64,000 nt of DNA from JALOLV01 sp046295175 (GCA_046295175.1 JBKBNY010000018.1:12733-76732); one strand, 5' to 3'; numbered from the stretch's first letter, positions 26,457 to 35,749 are shown. Notes: generated by a model not told the origin, from the letters alone. Translations and numbers: made by a program.

Positions 26457-27215
26457 ATGGAAATCCTACTAAAATTTATCGAAAAAAACGGACTCGTTTT
26501 TGCCTTCTTGATAATCGGATTAGTCATTTTTATTGCCGATTTGATTTCAAAAAGATTGCTCAATTCTAAAGTTCCGACACCTGCCGTAGCCATCGTTTTT
26601 GGATTAATAATGGCTTATTTTGGTGGAGTTATTTCGGGAGGAGAAAAGGGAATCGCCGATGTAAAACTTTTTGCGGGAATCGGGACGCTTGGCGGAGCAA
26701 TGTTTCGTGATTTTGCTATCGTATCTACGGCACTCGGAGCAAGTATTTTACTGATGAAAAAATCGGGTTTGGTTGGGGCGATTTCGTTGATGATTGGAAT
26801 TACACTTTCGTTTTTCTTTGGTGTGAGCGTTGCATACATTTTGGGCTATCGAGATGCCATTAGCCTAACTACGATTGGGGCGGGTGCGTGTACTTACATC
26901 GTTGGGCCAGTAACGGGGGCGGCTATCGGGGCGAGTTCGGAGATAATTGCATTGAGTATAGCGGCTGGGGTTGTGAAAGCAACCGTGGTGGCAATTGCTA
27001 CGCCATTATTGGCAAAACGCATCGGATTGGATAATCCGCACACGGCGATGGTTTTTGGTGGAATTATGGGGACAAACGCGGGTGTAATGGCAGGCTTAGC
27101 AGCAACCGACCCAAAACTTGTGCCTTATGGAGCATTAACAGCCACTTTTTACACGGGTCTTGGCTGTTTACTTTGTCCATCGGTTTTTTATTTATTGATA
27201 CGGATGATGGCCTAA
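26457..27215 (+). CDS. madM: Malonate transporter subunit MadM
   Basis: 252 aa, many hydrophobic segments. The stretch FAGIGTLGGAMFRDFAIVST, TTIGAGACTYIVGPVTGAAIG and VFGGIMGTNAGVMAGLAATD match MadM, the larger subunit of the malonate:Na+ symporter. Translationally adjacent to madL (1-bp gap). Together with matB this makes an uptake-and-activation unit; no malonyl-CoA decarboxylase is present in the window. Confidence 0.9.
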   Translation: MEILLKFIEKNGLVFAFLIIGLVIFIADLISKRLLNSKVPTPAVAIVFGLIMAYFGGVISGGEKGIADVKLFAGIGTLGGAMFRDFAIVSTALGASILLMKKSGLVGAISLMIGITLSFFFGVSVAYILGYRDAISLTTIGAGACTYIVGPVTGAAIGASSEIIALSIAAGVVKATVVAIATPLLAKRIGLDNPHTAMVFGGIMGTNAGVMAGLAATDPKLVPYGALTATFYTGLGCLLCPSVFYLLIRMMA

Positions 27216-27221
27216 ATATTC

Positions 27222-27311
27222 ATTGGTCATTCGATAGTTAATCAATTGTAAATGTTTTGCAACGAATGAGAGGTACGCCTCCCGCAACAGACTGACCATC
27301 GAATGACCGAT
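27222..27311. repeat. Inverted repeat between convergent madM and fucosidase genes
   Basis: ATTGGTCATTCGAT (27222-27235) and ATCGAATGACCGAT (27298-27311), 14-bp arms with one mismatch, enclosing 62 bp. It fills nearly the whole intergenic space. No U tract, so more like a mobile palindromic element than a classic terminator. Confidence 0.6.
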
Positions 27312-27315
27312 TATT

Positions 27316-28743
27316 CTACATTTCAAACTTTAAAGCCAAAGCAGGATAATTCTTGTATTTTTCTACTAATTCTTTAGGCAAATAAACTACTGTTTTTGTT
27401 CCTTTTTTCTCCCATTTCAAAGCCAGATTTTCGCTGATTAAGACGACTTTGCTACCAATTTTTGGTGTATTGCCCGTCCAACTGATTGTTGCTGTTGGTA
27501 CTTGATTTTCGGGAATTCTTACCAAAGCAAAATGATTGGTTTTGTTTTTGGTGAAATAAATCTCTTTGTCGTTGTAAATATTGGTTGTACGAGTTCCGTA
27601 AATGGCTTCACCGTTCACGTTGAGCCATTCCCCGATTTCTTTAAGGCGTTGTACTTGAACTGGCAGGAAGGTTCCTTGAGCGGTTGGGCCAACTCCGAGC
27701 AATAAACTACCGCCTTTAGCCACGATTTCGATAAGATTATGAATGACTTTGTTCGATGATTTAAAATTATCATTCGGCACATAACCCCAAGCCCCGCCGA
27801 GTGTGATACAACTTTCCCACGGAGTGTCGGATTTTGTTTTCGGAATTGCTTGTTCGGGCGTTCGATAGTTTTCGTAAAGCCCATGAACGGTTCTATCCAC
27901 AATCAGCAAGCCCGGTTGGTTTTTACGAACCATTTGGGCGATTTTTGGCATATCAATTTCTTGACTAAATTCTGGAATTCTTGCCCCCCAAGAACGCACT
28001 TCATCAGTAACGGTATTAAGCGGACGCACCCAACCACCATCAAGCCAAAGGATGTCAATTTTGCCATAATTGCTCGTAAGTTCGTTGATTTGGTTATTCG
28101 TGAATTCCTTAAATTTATTCCATCTCCACGGAAACTTGCGGATGTCATAGTTTACGTTTCTATCGGGTGTGGCGTACCTGTCCCACCAAAAATATTGAGA
28201 ATGCCAATCTGGTTTCGAGAAATAAGCCCCAATCATAAAGTTTTCGTTGCGAAAAGCATTAAAAACGTATTTGGCAACATCAGCTCTCGGGTTCGACGCA
28301 AAAGGCCCATTGCTGATTTTAAAATCAGAATATTTGGTGTCGAACATACTGAAACCATCGTGGTGTTTGGTCGTAAAAACCACGTATTTCATACCGGCAT
28401 CTTTGGCGGCTTTTGCCCAAGATTCGGGGTCGAATTGCGTCGGGTTAAACTGACTATTCAATCCCCAATACCATTTTTTGTAGTCATCGTAGCGGATGGT
28501 GCTATCGCGATTTATCCAATCTTCATTGCATAGTTCCCATGATTCGATGATTCCCGGAACGGAATAAAGTCCCCAGTGGATAATCATCCCAAACTTCAAA
28601 TCTCGCCATTGCTCTAACTTTTGCCTAACATCAGGCTCGGTAGGATATTGATACTGGGTCGAAGCCGTATGCAAATTGTGCTGTGCAACCGCCGTCGAAA
28701 AAAGTGAAACGATTAGAAAAACGATTTTAAAAATACTTTTCAT
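27316..28743 (-). CDS. GH29 alpha-L-fucosidase, secreted
   Basis: 475 aa. Signal peptide about 1-20 (ending STAVAQ). GH29 landmarks: FGMIIHWGLYSVPG (51-64), AGMKYVVFTTKHHDGFSMFD (116-135) and ILWLDGGW (231-238), where Asp235 fits the catalytic nucleophile. It removes alpha-linked fucose from glycans, probably in the periplasm or at the surface. It is not next to a SusC/D pair. Monocistronic. Confidence 0.94.
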   Translation of the reverse strand: MKSIFKIVFLIVSLFSTAVAQHNLHTASTQYQYPTEPDVRQKLEQWRDLKFGMIIHWGLYSVPGIIESWELCNEDWINRDSTIRYDDYKKWYWGLNSQFNPTQFDPESWAKAAKDAGMKYVVFTTKHHDGFSMFDTKYSDFKISNGPFASNPRADVAKYVFNAFRNENFMIGAYFSKPDWHSQYFWWDRYATPDRNVNYDIRKFPWRWNKFKEFTNNQINELTSNYGKIDILWLDGGWVRPLNTVTDEVRSWGARIPEFSQEIDMPKIAQMVRKNQPGLLIVDRTVHGLYENYRTPEQAIPKTKSDTPWESCITLGGAWGYVPNDNFKSSNKVIHNLIEIVAKGGSLLLGVGPTAQGTFLPVQVQRLKEIGEWLNVNGEAIYGTRTTNIYNDKEIYFTKNKTNHFALVRIPENQVPTATISWTGNTPKIGSKVVLISENLALKWEKKGTKTVVYLPKELVEKYKNYPALALKFEM

Positions 28744-28782
28744 GTTTTAGTTTTTAGGTAGTAATGGGTTCGCCGTCCCGTT

Positions 28783-29778
28783 TTATTGATTTTGAGTAAT
28801 GTCTCTGAAATATTCGGCTTTTACAACTTTTGCCGTTTTGTGGTTGCCCGAATGATGCCACCCCGGAGGCATAAATAGGTACAAAAATTTATCTTTGAGG
28901 GTAGGGGCTTCGTAAACGTCTTTGATAAGTGTAGTGATTTCGCCAAAGTAAGCGTCCAAAAAATCGGCTTCTTTCATCGGGCGAGTGATACCATATTCGG
29001 GAGCGATTTCTTGCTTTTCTTCTTGGAGCGTTCCGAAGGCTTTATCCCAGATATTCAATAAGTTACAGAAATTTGTATCCATATAAAGCGGATTTCGTGC
29101 GTGATGCACACGGTGGTGCGAGGGCGTCAGGATGATTTTGTTGAGAATTCCCAAACGACCATCTTTCATAAGGTTTTCGCCAATGTGGATAAAAGCCCCC
29201 CAAGTGCCATCAATAAACATTATCAGAAACAACAGCGGAGGATTTACACCGAGCAAAATACAAATGGTTGTTCGGATAAAATCGGCGTACGGAGCTTCTA
29301 AGAAAAAATGGGCGTAAGTTACCGAAAGATTCATGTATTCGGGGGCGTGGTGGGTTGAGTGCAAACACCAAAAAAGCCTTACTTTATGCCCCAAATAATG
29401 GTAAATTAAATGCGAAAACTCCCAAACGATGTATCCATAAACAAACCAATACCACGTAAATGTAGATTTGAAAATGGCATAAGGCTCAAAAACTGCGATA
29501 CAAAAAGCCACTAAGCCGATAGAAATAAATCGAGAGATAAATCGGTTGAAAACATAAGTAAAAAATGCAACTTTGTACTGAACAAAACTCAAACGTCGAT
29601 AAAAGTAAGCTCGGATGATTTCGATGACCAATAGCACTGGAATCAACGGGCCGAAGACCGCCCCTGCACCTTTTTGGGTCAGGATTTCGGAGTAATTGCC
29701 CGATTCGATGATTTCGATGAGTGTTCCGAAACCGAAAAATCCTTTGATTTCGTTGAGTAAAGTTTCAAAAATTTCCAT
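28783..29778 (-). CDS. Sterol desaturase/fatty acid hydroxylase superfamily membrane protein
   Basis: 331 aa with several membrane segments. Di-iron histidine motifs in the usual order: HLIYH (123-127, HxxxH), HSTHH (140-144) and HRVHH (222-226, HxxHH). The family hydroxylates or desaturates lipids using O2. The substrate is unknown; lipid modification is the likely role. Divergent from the large transmembrane regulator gene at 30095. Confidence 0.92.
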   Translation of the reverse strand: MEIFETLLNEIKGFFGFGTLIEIIESGNYSEILTQKGAGAVFGPLIPVLLVIEIIRAYFYRRLSFVQYKVAFFTYVFNRFISRFISIGLVAFCIAVFEPYAIFKSTFTWYWFVYGYIVWEFSHLIYHYLGHKVRLFWCLHSTHHAPEYMNLSVTYAHFFLEAPYADFIRTTICILLGVNPPLLFLIMFIDGTWGAFIHIGENLMKDGRLGILNKIILTPSHHRVHHARNPLYMDTNFCNLLNIWDKAFGTLQEEKQEIAPEYGITRPMKEADFLDAYFGEITTLIKDVYEAPTLKDKFLYLFMPPGWHHSGNHKTAKVVKAEYFRDITQNQ

Positions 29779-30094
29779 TTTTGCTTTAATAGATTAGGCT
29801 TGAATAGGGTTTGTAAATAACTTAATTGTTTTGGATTCAGAAAAATAATCTTGTAATCATTGCACCAAGACCTTGAAACAAAGCAAATCAAATGTTTATT
29901 TTGCAATCTGATTTTGAGGTGTTTGAGTATCGAAATTATTTTGGTTTGTAAATAAAAAATTAATAGAATATTAATTTACTGATTATTCTGAATAATTTTA
30001 ACCCTACAAATTTTTCATTGTTAATTTATGTAATTGATAATGAGAGATTTCTGAGAAATCAAACATTTCTATACTTTATCAACTTATAAGTTTC
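29779..30094. other. Divergent promoter region
   Basis: 316 bp, AT-rich, between the fatty-acid hydroxylase-type gene and the transmembrane regulator. A small dyad GATTTC-TGA-GAAATC lies near 30046-30060, about 35 bp before the regulator start. No confident promoter or ORF was found. Confidence 0.45.
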
Positions 30095-32662
30095 ATGTTA
30101 AAACGAAACAGGCAATTAAGACTTTTGAGTGCCTTATTTTTGCTTATTCATTTACTGACCGTAAATGTCTATGGGCAAGAGTATGGCTTAGAGTTTTTTG
30201 GGCATGAAGTAGTTACAGATAAACGTACTGCGTTGGTATTGGGCGATGAACTTATCTGCACAAACAACAACCTCGAATTAGCCTTTGAACTCAAATTTAA
30301 GCCTAAAGTAAGCTCGTATTTTGGGTATGTTTTCAAGATTATTACCGAAGACGACAAAAATATTGACCTACTTTTTCAGTCGGACTCACAAGGGAAGGTA
30401 AAAACCTTTAGGATTATTTCGGGCGATAAAGACATCAAACTTACTAAAAGTTTAGATTCGACAACACTCTACTCTCAGTGGAATCAGTTCAAAATCAGTA
30501 TTAAAGATAACCAGTTGGCCATTTTTTGTAATGGTAATCAATTTGGTTCGGGACAGATTCCGTTTGAGTTTAAGAAGTGTTTTAGGGTTTATTTTGGCGA
30601 ATGCTCGAATCCGAAGTTTCTGACGAGCGATGTATTGCCGATGTATTTACGAAATGTTGTGATAAAATCGGGCGAAAAAGCACTTTATCATTGGCAACTC
30701 AATGAGGTTTTTGGACCGAATTCGATTGATAAAATTGGGCATCGTGAGGCGACAACTAAAAATGCCCAATGGCTCTTAAAAAACCATTACGAGTGGAGAT
30801 TGCTCAAAAAAATAAGATTTAAAGGGAATTCGAGTTTTAGTTTCGACCCTAATTCAAAGAAAATTATTGTAAGTTCTGACCTCAAAACGTATTTCTTCAA
30901 TACCCAAAACGACTCGCTCATTGTAAAAAACCTTACTTCGACTCATAGAAAATTTACTTTTGGCGATATTGGGATATTTTTGAAGAAAAAGAATAAACTC
31001 GTCAATATCAGGCTCAACGAAAAGCAACTATTTACCTACGAAACGACTTCTAATACTTGGGATATTGCCCCCGACCAAAAATACAGCTTGACCGAATATT
31101 GGCACCATAATAAGTACGTTTATCCGCAAGACTCGGCGATTGTTTTGATTGGTGGCTACGGACAATACAAATACAAAAATCGTTTTCAGAAGTATTCTTT
31201 TCAGACAAAATCGTGGGTTGATTTGAAACTAAGCGGCGATGAATTAGACCCTCGTTATATGTTTGGCTTGGGAAATAAATCGGCCACAAAATCATTTATT
31301 TTTGGAGGTTTTGGCTCAAAAACGGGCGACCAAGGGCTAAATCCGCAGAATTATTACGATTTACTGGAGATTGATTGGCAGAAAAATAGTATCAAGAAAA
31401 TCTACGATTTAAAAGTGCCAGAACAGCCCTTTGCGGTGGCTTCTTCGCTGATTTATGACGAAAAAAATGATTCTTTTTACGGTCTCATTTACAATCAATT
31501 GAAATTCAACACCAGTTTACAGTTGATTGAGGGTTCGTTATCAAAACCAGAAATAAAACCAATCTCAAAAGAAATTCCGTATCGTTTTTTGGATGTGGCG
31601 AGTTTTGCCGATTTGTATTTCGATAAAGAGAATTCAAAATTATTCTGCGTAACGAGTTTCCACGACCGTAACCCGATTGATTCTACCGAAATCAATATTT
31701 ATTCGCTTGAGTTTCCGCCTACTAATGTCCCTGCCGAAGCCCTGCAAGAAGGCGGATTTATGCAAAAAGTATCAAAAATTGCTTTGTATGTCTTACCAGT
31801 TTTGGTGATTGTGTTTTTGGTGGGTGTGTATTTGGCAAGGCGTAAACCAAAGCCAACAGTTGCGTCACAATCAAAAGAAATTCAGGTGGAAGAAACGCCA
31901 AAGGTTGTGGTAGTTGCCGAGAATGAAAACAATGATGTGAAAGGAAAAGTCTTGCTTTTTGGCGGATTTCAGTTTTTAGATGTTAAAGGTGCCGATTTGA
32001 CGAACCAGTTTACACCATTGCTCAAAGAAATGTTTTTGTACCTGCTGCTCAACTCTATCAAGTGGAACAAAGGCGTGAATTCGACCCAACTCAACGAGAT
32101 GTTTTGGTACGATAAAACTACAAGCAGTGCCAGAAACAACCGCTCGGTGAATATTACTAAACTGAAGACGATATTTGAGCAATTAACGGGAATTGAGATA
32201 AACAAAGATACGGGCAATTGGAAAATCGTTTTTGACCCTTCGTTAGTTTACATTGATTATTTTGAATTTCAGAAACTGACCAATTCTAAAAAACAACTCA
32301 ATTCGGAGCAGATTCGGACATTGACCGAAATCGTAAACCGTGGGAGTTTCTTATCGAGCCTTGAATACGAATGGTTGGATGATTTCAAAGGTGAAATCTC
32401 GAACCGAGTGATTGATACTTACTTGGCATATTCTGAAAAATTAGAACTTGCCACTCATGCCGAAGAAATCGTCGAAATTGCCGATAGTATTTTCAAATTT
32501 GACTCGGTCGATGAAACCGCCATGTCGTTGAAGTGCCGAGCTTTGGTGCATCTTGGTAAGCATTCACTTGCCAAAAGTTGCTATGAGCGATTTGCCAAAG
32601 ATTATCACCGATTGTACTCCGAAGAATACGGTGTCTTGTACAAAGAAGTTTTAGAAGGGTAG
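30095..32662 (+). CDS. Transmembrane one-component regulator: Kelch-like sensor, TM helix, SARP/BTAD-like C-terminus
   Basis: 855 aa. Signal peptide about 1-27 (LLTVNVYGQ). Residues about 30-230 look like a LamG/concanavalin-type domain (YHWQLNEVFGPNSIDKIG); about 290-540 contain Kelch-like blades (IVLIGGYGQYKYKNRFQKYS, KSFIFGGFGSKTGDQ). One hydrophobic helix follows (about 563-581, ALYVLPVLVIVFLVGVYLA). The cytoplasmic part has a winged-helix-like region from about 617 (LLFGGFQFLDVKGADL, NNRSVNITKLKTIFEQLTG) and a helical TPR-like end resembling BTAD of SARP activators. Probably senses an extracytoplasmic signal and binds DNA directly. Domain calls are by eye. Confidence 0.7.
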   Translation: MLKRNRQLRLLSALFLLIHLLTVNVYGQEYGLEFFGHEVVTDKRTALVLGDELICTNNNLELAFELKFKPKVSSYFGYVFKIITEDDKNIDLLFQSDSQGKVKTFRIISGDKDIKLTKSLDSTTLYSQWNQFKISIKDNQLAIFCNGNQFGSGQIPFEFKKCFRVYFGECSNPKFLTSDVLPMYLRNVVIKSGEKALYHWQLNEVFGPNSIDKIGHREATTKNAQWLLKNHYEWRLLKKIRFKGNSSFSFDPNSKKIIVSSDLKTYFFNTQNDSLIVKNLTSTHRKFTFGDIGIFLKKKNKLVNIRLNEKQLFTYETTSNTWDIAPDQKYSLTEYWHHNKYVYPQDSAIVLIGGYGQYKYKNRFQKYSFQTKSWVDLKLSGDELDPRYMFGLGNKSATKSFIFGGFGSKTGDQGLNPQNYYDLLEIDWQKNSIKKIYDLKVPEQPFAVASSLIYDEKNDSFYGLIYNQLKFNTSLQLIEGSLSKPEIKPISKEIPYRFLDVASFADLYFDKENSKLFCVTSFHDRNPIDSTEINIYSLEFPPTNVPAEALQEGGFMQKVSKIALYVLPVLVIVFLVGVYLARRKPKPTVASQSKEIQVEETPKVVVVAENENNDVKGKVLLFGGFQFLDVKGADLTNQFTPLLKEMFLYLLLNSIKWNKGVNSTQLNEMFWYDKTTSSARNNRSVNITKLKTIFEQLTGIEINKDTGNWKIVFDPSLVYIDYFEFQKLTNSKKQLNSEQIRTLTEIVNRGSFLSSLEYEWLDDFKGEISNRVIDTYLAYSEKLELATHAEEIVEIADSIFKFDSVDETAMSLKCRALVHLGKHSLAKSCYERFAKDYHRLYSEEYGVLYKEVLEG

Positions 32663-32686
32663 GTGATAATTTGATTTGTTTATTTT

Positions 32687-32843
32687 ATTTCCTTTCGGTT
32701 AATAGCATGTAAAAAATAAAATTACCACTAAGGAACTTAGGACACAAAGTGTCACTAAGACATAATCAAACTAAGTGAATCTATGTGTTCTACTTGAGCT
32801 TAGTGGTAAATTTAAAAATACGATTTTTCAACCGAAAGGGAAT
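32687..32843. repeat. Nested palindromic element between convergent genes
   Basis: Outer arms ATTTCCTTTCGGTT (32687-32700) and AACCGAAAGGGAAT (32830-32843), one mismatch. Inside sits a second inverted repeat with ends ATTACCACTAAG (32721-32732) and CTTAGTGGTAAAT (32799-32811). The inner ends recur in the element at 38399-38453. It looks like one palindromic repeat inserted in the loop of another. Confidence 0.65.
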
Positions 32844-32867
32844 AATAATTCTATCCTTAGCTTAATA

Positions 32868-33425
32868 TTAGCAACCTCCTTGGCGGGGCGGACGGTTATA
32901 AATTACTTTACTATCTCGTACTACATAGTCGCCCGATATGATTGGGTATGAATACTTGGGTGCGTGCGATACACTGCGGCTTCGTATAATTATTTTGTCG
33001 TTGACTTTCATGCTACGTAACTGCTCAAATTCATTGTCGTTTTCTGGTCCAAAACTGAGGATGTAATCTTCATTGTTAATATTTACCATCATTCCGAAGC
33101 CCAATCTTGAACCTGGTGGAAGAGAAAGGGAAGTTACAACTGCCTCCATATTGGTAAAAGCATCCAAATGCTTCCGTATTTTTGCTTCGCTGGCATACAC
33201 TTTTTTACCTTCGGGAGATTCTACCCATTTTTTGAACATCACACCATCAGGAGTAGCCTCCCATTTTTTTCTTGCAGCTTCTCTTTCAGCCGCAGAGAGC
33301 GGAACGCCCCCAGAAGGCTTTGTAATTGACTTTTTAGGAGTTTCATGTCTAAATTCACGATTGGCAACTACCAGTCCGCTTATCACTATTAGCGGTAAAA
33401 TCAGGGTAAAAATGAGCTTTTTCAT
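32868..33425 (-). CDS. Hypothetical exported or membrane-anchored protein, 185 aa
   Basis: Family not recognised. An N-terminal hydrophobic segment (MKKLIFTLILPLIVISGLVV) is a signal peptide or anchor. Then comes a helical basic region (SAAEREAARKKWEATPDGVM) and a beta-rich C-terminal half (YILSFGPENDNEFEQLRSM, DKIIIRSRSVSHAPKY) ending in PPRQGGC. A TATATTTG -7-type box lies on the minus strand at 33463-33470. Monocistronic. Confidence 0.75.
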   Translation of the reverse strand: MKKLIFTLILPLIVISGLVVANREFRHETPKKSITKPSGGVPLSAAEREAARKKWEATPDGVMFKKWVESPEGKKVYASEAKIRKHLDAFTNMEAVVTSLSLPPGSRLGFGMMVNINNEDYILSFGPENDNEFEQLRSMKVNDKIIIRSRSVSHAPKYSYPIISGDYVVRDSKVIYNRPPRQGGC

Positions 33426-33555
33426 GTTTTTTGTATGAGTTTTATCTTCTTTTGAATTTCGACAAATATAAATGCCTATTCTACAAGCCTTCTATGAATA
33501 CTTGCAAAAGAATGTAAACGGATTGTAAAACTTACTTTTTTAGTAAGCTAATTGG

Positions 33556-34299
33556 TTAATTGATGATTTCGCCCTTGTTGGTTTCTAATTTTTCGCGAAA
33601 TTTTTGGATAACTTCGGGCGATTGCCTCACCCATTCGGTTGCTTCGCCGACGATTTTTAAGGGTGATTGTGAGCGATACGAGCGAGTCGGATTACCGGGG
33701 AATTTCTTATCTGTCAGATTAGGGTCGTTTTCAAAACTGCCCGTAGGCTCGATGATATAAACCCTCTCAGCCCCTTCGCCTTTTGCCAAAGCCGCCGCAA
33801 GCCCAGCTCCATTTATGAGAGCAGTGAAATAAATGTGGTTCATCTTTAGTTCTGTTTGGTAATTAGAATTACCACCCGCTACCAGCAAATCGCCAATTTG
33901 TAAATTGGCTTTTGTTCCGTGGTAGAATGGACCTTTATCGGCAGGGTTTTCTTGATAAAGCAAAGCTAAATCCTGATTCTTTTGAGCATTTTCGAGGTCA
34001 CCTAAGTCTTCGTAGCACTTGGCGATGTTGGTGTAGAGCGACGGAAACGCACTTTTGACCGAATCATCGTTGGTATTTATGGCAAATGCCAGTGCTGTTT
34101 CGAGCCATTTGAGCTTATCTGAAACCGTTTTTTGATGCCGAGCTACGTAATGGGCTGCCAAGTATTTCTCGAAATCATTGGTTGCTTCGTCAAAGCCTTG
34201 TTGAAAAAATCTGATTGCTTCTTCGGGCTTGCCTTGGTCTTCCATTTCCATTCCGAGAATACAAAGTTTGACAATTTCATTGAAAGGTGAGAAATCCAT
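33556..34299 (-). CDS. arr: TPR domain fused to rifampin ADP-ribosyltransferase (Arr)
   Basis: 247 aa from the Met at 34299; the frame is open to 34383, but that start would overlap the upstream gene. Residues about 1-110 form a TPR-like helical domain (MEDQGKPEEAIRFFQQGFDE, PSLYTNIAKCYEDLGDLENA). The rest is an Arr domain: FYHGTKANLQIGDLL, LKMNHIYFTALINGAG, GAERVYIIEPTGSFENDPNL, FPGNPTRSYRSQSPLKIVGE. Arr transfers ADP-ribose from NAD to rifampin. It follows the alpha/beta hydrolase gene by 32 bp, likely one operon. Actual resistance is untested. Confidence 0.9.
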   Translation of the reverse strand: MDFSPFNEIVKLCILGMEMEDQGKPEEAIRFFQQGFDEATNDFEKYLAAHYVARHQKTVSDKLKWLETALAFAINTNDDSVKSAFPSLYTNIAKCYEDLGDLENAQKNQDLALLYQENPADKGPFYHGTKANLQIGDLLVAGGNSNYQTELKMNHIYFTALINGAGLAAALAKGEGAERVYIIEPTGSFENDPNLTDKKFPGNPTRSYRSQSPLKIVGEATEWVRQSPEVIQKFREKLETNKGEIIN

Positions 34300-34331
34300 T
34301 TGTATGTTTTTTTTGGTTGAATCGGATGGTT

Positions 34332-35240
34332 TTATAATACTTTTTTCAGGATTGAGAAAAATGCGGCGGGTTTCTCGACCCACGGAAAATGCCCACTACG
34401 CTCGATGTAATGCAACTTGGAGTCGGTCAGGCGTAGGTTCATGATTTCTTGTTTGCCATCATTAAGAAAATCCTGTCGGCCTTGAATAATCCTTACGGGT
34501 TTCTTTAGGTCGTAAGCCTCTTTGGCAATATCCCATTTCCAGAAATTTGAATTATCAAAATAAGCATTGAAAAAGTCATTGCTGAAATTAATGGCCTTCT
34601 CGGCTGGTGGAGCGGATGTAAGAAACGGCTGAATCTTTTGTTTATCGAAGAAATAGGCTTTAAGCATGATGCTTTCTTGTCTGAAATCTTTCTCGACGGG
34701 ATTCAACGACGTATCCGAACCGATTTTTTCGAGTTGTTGCATATCATCATCGGTTAGTCGCACCATCGCGTTGTCGTTTGCGTATCGTTGAAACTTGTTA
34801 TCGGTACCAATACTCGACACCAATATCACTTTATCGACCCGCTCGGGGTATTTAATGGCGTAATAAAGCCCAAAGTGAGTGCCGTAGCTGTGTCCGATTA
34901 CATCCCATTTATCAATCTTTAGTTTGCTTCTTACCAATTCTATATCTGAAACTACTTTTTCTGGACTCACCCACGCCGTATCGGGCTTTCGGTATTGCGA
35001 CCTCCCAGTACCTTCGTAATCTATCAGAATACATTTGTATTGGCTTAATGAGTCTGCAATATCTCGCATATAATAACTCGAAAACCCGGGACCACCCTGT
35101 AATAAAACAATGGGTTTGCCTTCTCCTTTTACATAGAAATGGATAAATCCATTGGCGATTTTAACCGAATCACGGCGGTATTGGGCTTGGCTATTTAGAC
35201 AGAATAGTACAGCAATGTAGAAGATGATTTTTTGGCTCAT
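34332..35240 (-). CDS. Alpha/beta hydrolase, proline iminopeptidase-like, exported
   Basis: 302 aa. Signal peptide about 1-19 (ending CLNSQAQ). Oxyanion-region LLQGGPGFSSYY (46-57), nucleophile elbow GHSYGTH with Ser118, and a C-terminal catalytic His in RSGHFPWVEKP. The GGPG and elbow pattern resembles S33 proline iminopeptidases; the substrate is unknown. It precedes the TPR-Arr gene in the same direction. Confidence 0.88.
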   Translation of the reverse strand: MSQKIIFYIAVLFCLNSQAQYRRDSVKIANGFIHFYVKGEGKPIVLLQGGPGFSSYYMRDIADSLSQYKCILIDYEGTGRSQYRKPDTAWVSPEKVVSDIELVRSKLKIDKWDVIGHSYGTHFGLYYAIKYPERVDKVILVSSIGTDNKFQRYANDNAMVRLTDDDMQQLEKIGSDTSLNPVEKDFRQESIMLKAYFFDKQKIQPFLTSAPPAEKAINFSNDFFNAYFDNSNFWKWDIAKEAYDLKKPVRIIQGRQDFLNDGKQEIMNLRLTDSKLHYIERSGHFPWVEKPAAFFSILKKVL

Positions 35241-35300
35241 ACATAGATGATAGTTTAACTACTTATTCGGTATATTTATGCGAAACATGCAAAATCATCA

Positions 35301-35585
35301 TTACCATTGCTGAATGATGACTCCAAGTTGATTATCTCTTAAAGCAAACTCTTTTGCACCCCACGGACGAAGGGTGATTTTACTGAGATTTGTGTGATTC
35401 GGATAGGGTTGTGTGTCATAAATCCATGCTCCAAATATAGTATAAAAAACAATAGAAGTACATTTGCAGATATATGACCATTTTTTACTTTTCAGGTCAT
35501 AGTGATAGTTTATTAAAGAGTTTGTTGAAAGTTTATTGCCCAAAAGTATCAGTAATGAAGATTGTCGGTAAAAGTATGATTGCAT
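35301..35585 (-). pseudogene. Possible remnant of a larger gene
   Basis: 94-codon open frame. The first half is compositionally poor, but the C-terminal stretch (NLSKITLRPWGAKEFALRDN) resembles the C-terminal end of a glycoside hydrolase or similar beta-sandwich domain. It may be the decayed 3' end of a lost gene. It could also be chance; low confidence. Confidence 0.25.
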
Positions 35586-35611
35586 TTCTAACTATGGGAG
35601 TTATCTGTTAC

Positions 35612-35705
35612 CGCTGAATTCGCTGAAAATTTCTCTGCGATTTTCTGCGTTTGTCAATCTGCGTTTTCTGCGGTTCAAATTTTTTACCCGCAGATGTTCG
35701 CTGAA
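35612..35705. repeat. CTGCG-rich intergenic repeat, copy 1
   Basis: Repeated CTGCG/CGCTGAA words (TTCGCTGAAAATTTCTCTGCG-like start, CCGCAGATGTTCGCTGAA end). A similar tract lies at 41350-41445. It looks like a dispersed intergenic repeat. Confidence 0.45.
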
Positions 35706-35749
35706 ATACAACTACCGTGTAAGATTTGCAGCTTGGCAGATTTTTAGTT

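Noticed and set aside
27850..28533. Plus-strand open frame (227 codons) opposite the GH29 fucosidase
   Set aside because: Shadow of a conserved enzyme gene; the translation is not protein-like.
34300..34383. Longer start for the TPR-Arr gene
   Set aside because: It would overlap the upstream hydrolase gene by about 50 bp; the Met at 34299 leaves a 32-bp gap.
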